A stretch of 64,000 nucleotides of DNA from Ottowia thiooxydans DSM 14619 (GTDB lineage: Bacteria > Pseudomonadota > Gammaproteobacteria > Burkholderiales > Burkholderiaceae_C): contig NZ_AUGX01000009.1 in the NCBI RefSeq assembly GCF_000422885.1, positions 310,001 to 374,000 of the forward strand. Direction: 5' to 3'. Positions 60,548 to 64,000 of the stretch are shown one piece after another (the first letter of the stretch is position 1; each line of letters begins with the position of its first letter). Both the position numbers and the translations under genes were made by a program. The notes under the pieces were generated by a model. The model saw only the letters and a list, made by a program, of their open reading frames with translations. It was not told where the DNA came from and did not search any database.

Positions 60548-63500
60548 CTATTTCTTCAACCAACTCTTGACGCGGGTCTGCCAGCGCAAGGGAATGGCCC
60601 TGGCAACCCTTGAGAGCACAGGGAGGGAGCGCAAACGTACTAACAGCGTTAACAGCAGTCCCTTGCTTCCGGCCGAAACCTGCGCCGTGGAAGGCGCTTG
60701 GCGCAAAAGTGTGGCCAACTCAGGGCCGGGGGTGGAGGGCGCCGCCAATCCTTGCAGATATTCGCCTGCATACCATTTCTTGGGCTCACCCACGTTGGCA
60801 TGCACGAGGAGTTCGTGTTGAGCGCTGGTTTCGATGGGCAGCATAGGAGTAGCAGGTCCTTGGCCCGTGGCGAAGTGCCGTGCGCGCACATCCACAAAGA
60901 ATGACAGCCATTGCGCAGGCGTTTGCTTCCACGGAATTACCCAGGTCCATGCGCGCCCGGTAAGGCGCTCAGAGAAGGCGCCGAGATCTGGTGCGACCAC
61001 GGGCCAGCCACCCAGAAGGCACGCGGACAGGGTGTAGCTATAAGTCTCTGGCCATTGCGCAGGGAACCAGATCAAGTCAGGTTGCAGCCATTCGAGCAGC
61101 GAGGGGAGTTGTTCTTCCTCGTACTGGCCGTGCACTGTCAAGCGGGCGCCAGGCTGTGTGCGCATGGCGCGGTAACCGTACCCAATCAGATGAAACTCGA
61201 CCTGCGCCCCTTGCTTGGCAGCTGCTATGGCGACATCTTCAAGTATGTCGGCGCCCTTAATGATGCTGAGGGCACCGATAACGGCGATTTTTAGCGGGCG
61301 CGATCCCTCCAGCCGTGCAGGCGAGGGCGCGGGCAGCAAAGCGGAGTGGTCGATGTCGGTGTGCGGCACCACGCGAGCGGCCGCATTGGGCACCAGCTTC
61401 GCTACCCGGCTCATGGCATCGCGTGCGGGGGCGAGCAGGAATCTGGTACCCGAGAGAAAGCTGGTATGGGCGCTACGCCAGGTCATGATGTCCATGCCCC
61501 CGGGGGCGGGTGAATCAGCCAGGCAGGTCATGCATTGCTCCACGCCGAGTTCGCCGCAATAGCCGTTGCTGCGGTCGGTGAGGGAGATCTGGGGGCAAAT
61601 GGTGTAGTAATCGTGTGCCGTGAAATCGTAGCTCACGCCCAACTGCTGGGGAAGCGTTCGGACGAATTCTCCGTTGCCCAGCAGATGATGGAAATGAACA
61701 TGCTGCACGCCAAAGCGCAGCAGGGCGTCGATCAACGCTGCTTGCTCGCCTGGTAACGAGAAGATCAGCTCGAAACTCTCTTCCGGGTCTGGCAGGCGAA
61801 TACTGACGCGCTGCCCTGGCAGAGGCCTGAGCACCAGGAACTGGGCGCGCTCTCGCAGCACTGAGGCCAGTTCGTGCACATGCCTCTCCGTACCGCCCTG
61901 GCGGTCGTGCAGCACAGCAAGAATGACGGGTCGATGGCCATCCCTGATACGTGCTAAATCGGCCGCAAGGCGCGCCGCGTGCGCGGGATCGACCTTGAGA
62001 AAGCGCATGACATCGCCTTCGTAGCGCGGATGTAGCCGGCGGAGGGTTTCCATGGCGGCCTGCTCGCGCGGGCTTTTGGAAGCTCCGAAGCTGACGCCTC
62101 CGGCATGGCGCACAAAGGTGTCGAGCACATGAAGATTTCGCCACCCGGCATCCGAAGCGCGAACGCAAAAATCGTTCTCTTCGCCGTAGCCCTTGCCGAA
62201 GTTCTCTACATCGAATAAGCCCACCGCTTGCAACGCATCACGGCGGATGTACATGCAAAAGCCAATGCCAGTAGGTACATCGACCACCTGGCCAGGATTG
62301 GTGCGTGCGAACAGTGCATCTAGCCGTGCGGTGTCCCAGCCTTCAGGCAACTCGTTGTCGGCACAAAAGCGCGGGTAGCTGCAAATCGTGGCGTTGTTCG
62401 AGAAGGGCGTGACGGAGGCTATTCGCTGATCGCAGTAGGCGGCAGCGCGGATACGGTCGAGCCAGTCATTGGCCACTTCGGCATCGCTGTTGAGAAGCAG
62501 TGTGTCATTCGTGCCTGAAAGCGCCATCCCGCGGTTGACAGTACCCACGAACCCCAGATTGCTTTCGTTTTCCAGCAATTCGATGCGGCTGTCCGTGGCT
62601 GCGATCTCTCGTAGCCACGCTGTGACCTCTGGCTCAGGACTGGCATCGTTAATGATGATGAGCCGCCACGGAGTGCGGCACTCAGAGCGCAGCACTGAGA
62701 GCACGCAGCATTGCGTATCAGACAAGCCCCTATAGACCGGAACAATGACGTCAACCGGGTGGTCTGCCGGAATGAGGGCTTGTGCGGCCTTCTCTAATGG
62801 GGCGCCCTCTGGTGCCGGGCCTCGGCCAAGCAATCGATCCATTTTCATTTTGGCGCGTACCAGCGGTCGGCTGACCCGAAAGACAGTAGAGTTTTCGAGA
62901 AATTGAATGTGCTGGATCGCTTCATCTCGCTGCGCACCAATCGCATGCAGCTGCAGCTTCTGGTTGCGTAGCTCGTTGCTTTGATCTGTGAGGGAGCGTC
63001 GCACTTGGGCGAGTTCTTCAGCATGCCGTGTGGCCAACTGCTCGTGCTGGGCGCCGAACTGCTCGTGGAGCTGAGCCAGATCACGGTGGTGCTGCTCTGC
63101 GATTTCTGAGCGTTCGCGTTCAACCTGCTCGCCCAACTCGCGGTGAATTCGTGTGAGTTCCAGTTGCTGGCTCGCCTGCAGCTCTTCCCGTTCGAGGTTT
63201 TGCGCCGCTTGCAGCTCTTCCCTGGTCAGGGTAACTCTGCGCTCTGCGGCTCGTGTTCTCGTCTCGAATTCGGTCACGGCGCTGGAGAGCGCGAGATAGT
63301 CCGCCGACATAGGCCAGCCCATGTCTATCTCCAGGTGCCCTCCGGCGGCTGCAGCAGTCACCGGCGCGGTGATTGGCAGCTCTACCCAGGGGTCGCTTCC
63401 ATGCAGCAGCGCGAGCAGCGTGGGCGACACATCGCCCAGCGGGCGGAACAGTATTTCCTGGTGAGGGGCGCCGGTGAGCAGGGTTGCCTCTTCTCCTCGC

Positions 63501-64000
63501 CATTGCCAAAGGCGTGTGCCGTCGGCCGCGAACAAACGCATGGCGTGGAAATGCACGAAACCGGGACGGTCGGCCGGATCAAGCCGGAGGGTGCGAACGA
63601 TGGGCGCCGTTGGTAAATCAAAGCGCAGCGTCTGGTGCGATTTCCCTATGATGCCCGCAGCGCTGATTTTGTCCTGTTGGGCGTAGGCAGTTGATGAGTT
63701 CTCGCCTTCGGTACCGAGGAAAAGCTCGGCCGTGAAGAAGGCGTGCGCTGGCAGGGCGGGGGAAGGAGCCTGGCGGTCTACGGTGCTTAGCTGCTCGCCT
63801 GCGGCCAGTGGCCGGACGATGGCGATGAACTGATAGGTCAGCGCATCGGGCAGGGCCAGCAAATGCCGCGCCACGTTGGGGGGCAGGGCGTCGAAGGATG
63901 ATCGGAATTCGGATTCCGGCAGTTGGCGATCAATGGTTTCCAGGTGTTCCGCCGCCCAGCCTTGCTCGGCCAGGAACCTCTTCAGGCTTTGGCGCGTGAA
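60548..64000 (-). CDS. Very large multidomain glycosyltransferase (5' end off window)
   Basis: The frame is open from the stop at 60548 to the right edge (1151 codons visible), so the N-terminus is missing; an in-frame GTG at 63874 is not necessarily the start. Going from the N-terminal side: about 50 residues before 63874 resemble the end of a methyltransferase domain (SLKRFLAEQGW), then a beta-rich region with GEEATLL, a coiled coil (63250-62900, rich in Glu, Arg, Leu, Gln), a GT2-type domain (VIVPVYRGLSD, LLNSDAEVANDW, GYGEENDF), and a C-terminal GT4-type domain (RHVHELASVL, IKGADILEDVA, LIGYGYRAM, WFPAQWPETYS). It probably adds several sugars to a surface glycan or protein. It faces the wzm-wzt operon. 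Confidence 0.85.
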   Translation of the reverse strand, partial: FTRQSLKRFLAEQGWAAEHLETIDRQLPESEFRSSFDALPPNVARHLLALPDALTYQFIAIVRPLAAGEQLSTVDRQAPSPALPAHAFFTAELFLGTEGENSSTAYAQQDKISAAGIIGKSHQTLRFDLPTAPIVRTLRLDPADRPGFVHFHAMRLFAADGTRLWQWRGEEATLLTGAPHQEILFRPLGDVSPTLLALLHGSDPWVELPITAPVTAAAAGGHLEIDMGWPMSADYLALSSAVTEFETRTRAAERRVTLTREELQAAQNLEREELQASQQLELTRIHRELGEQVERERSEIAEQHHRDLAQLHEQFGAQHEQLATRHAEELAQVRRSLTDQSNELRNQKLQLHAIGAQRDEAIQHIQFLENSTVFRVSRPLVRAKMKMDRLLGRGPAPEGAPLEKAAQALIPADHPVDVIVPVYRGLSDTQCCVLSVLRSECRTPWRLIIINDASPEPEVTAWLREIAATDSRIELLENESNLGFVGTVNRGMALSGTNDTLLLNSDAEVANDWLDRIRAAAYCDQRIASVTPFSNNATICSYPRFCADNELPEGWDTARLDALFARTNPGQVVDVPTGIGFCMYIRRDALQAVGLFDVENFGKGYGEENDFCVRASDAGWRNLHVLDTFVRHAGGVSFGASKSPREQAAMETLRRLHPRYEGDVMRFLKVDPAHAARLAADLARIRDGHRPVILAVLHDRQGGTERHVHELASVLRERAQFLVLRPLPGQRVSIRLPDPEESFELIFSLPGEQAALIDALLRFGVQHVHFHHLLGNGEFVRTLPQQLGVSYDFTAHDYYTICPQISLTDRSNGYCGELGVEQCMTCLADSPAPGGMDIMTWRSAHTSFLSGTRFLLAPARDAMSRVAKLVPNAAARVVPHTDIDHSALLPAPSPARLEGSRPLKIAVIGALSIIKGADILEDVAIAAAKQGAQVEFHLIGYGYRAMRTQPGARLTVHGQYEEEQLPSLLEWLQPDLIWFPAQWPETYSYTLSACLLGGWPVVAPDLGAFSERLTGRAWTWVIPWKQTPAQWLSFFVDVRARHFATGQGPATPMLPIETSAQHELLVHANVGEPKKWYAGEYLQGLAAPSTPGPELATLLRQAPSTAQVSAGSKGLLLTLLVRLRSLPVLSRVARAIPLRWQTRVKSWLKK

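Overview
The window looks like a piece of a GC-rich (a hemA line hand-counts at 63% G+C) betaproteobacterial chromosome, most likely Burkholderiales and probably Comamonadaceae. The reasons are three orphan Bug/TctC-type solute receptors, a type II secretion operon in the order gspE-F-G-H-I-J-K-L-M-(C/N)-D, a Ugp glycerol-3-phosphate transporter with ugpQ, a DUF3683-type giant FAD/Fe-S oxidoreductase, and several families of short dispersed repeats that I associate with this order. No rRNA, tRNA, CRISPR array, transposase or prophage was seen.

Layout. 1-6.6 kb (all minus): a Tat-exported molybdopterin hydroxylase subunit cut by the left edge, a Bug receptor, a repeat-rich gap, a creatininase-family hydrolase and a cyclopropane-fatty-acid synthase homologue. 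6.8-12.7 kb: a ScsB/DsbD-type thiol reductase, then (minus) a TerC-family membrane protein with an extra C-terminal domain behind what looks like a yybP-ykoY manganese riboswitch, 3-hydroxybutyryl-CoA dehydrogenase behind a strong terminator-like hairpin, and a DUF2889 protein. 12.7-16.5 kb: a catabolic operon (Bug receptor, FAH-family hydrolase, ModA-like lipoprotein) with a divergent IclR regulator. 16.5-20.6 kb: a NodJ/NodI-like ABC exporter, prmC, a BON-domain lipoprotein and prfA. 20.8-28.5 kb: a type IV pilus minor-pilin operon fimT-pilV-pilW-pilX-pilE-pilY1, lower in G+C, lying between prfA and hemA, which are adjacent in many bacteria. 29-37.2 kb: hemA, a small divergent membrane protein, a third Bug receptor and ugpB-A-E-C-Q. 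37.4-41.3 kb: the 1292-residue oxidoreductase.

41.8-52.9 kb holds a complete-looking type II secretion operon lacking only a prepilin peptidase. It is followed by a small lipoprotein, a strongly expressed-looking secreted protein of unknown family (574 aa), a parvulin-type periplasmic prolyl isomerase, a Wzm/Wzt-type polysaccharide exporter whose ATPase carries a C-terminal glycan-recognition-like domain, a methyltransferase and, on the opposite strand, a very large glycosyltransferase cut by the right edge. Taken together 41-64 kb looks like a cell-surface assembly region: a secretion machine, an abundant exported protein, a folding helper and glycan synthesis and export. Whether these parts act as one system is inference and is the main lead offered here.

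The other leads are the riboswitch-controlled TerC fusion with a possible internal translation start, the pilin island splitting hemA from prfA, a hairpin-forming dispersed repeat whose two copies keep base pairing despite substitutions, and a GspH gene whose upstream part contains a dispersed repeat. Start codons were chosen by ribosome-binding-site, overlap and leader logic and are flagged where uncertain.
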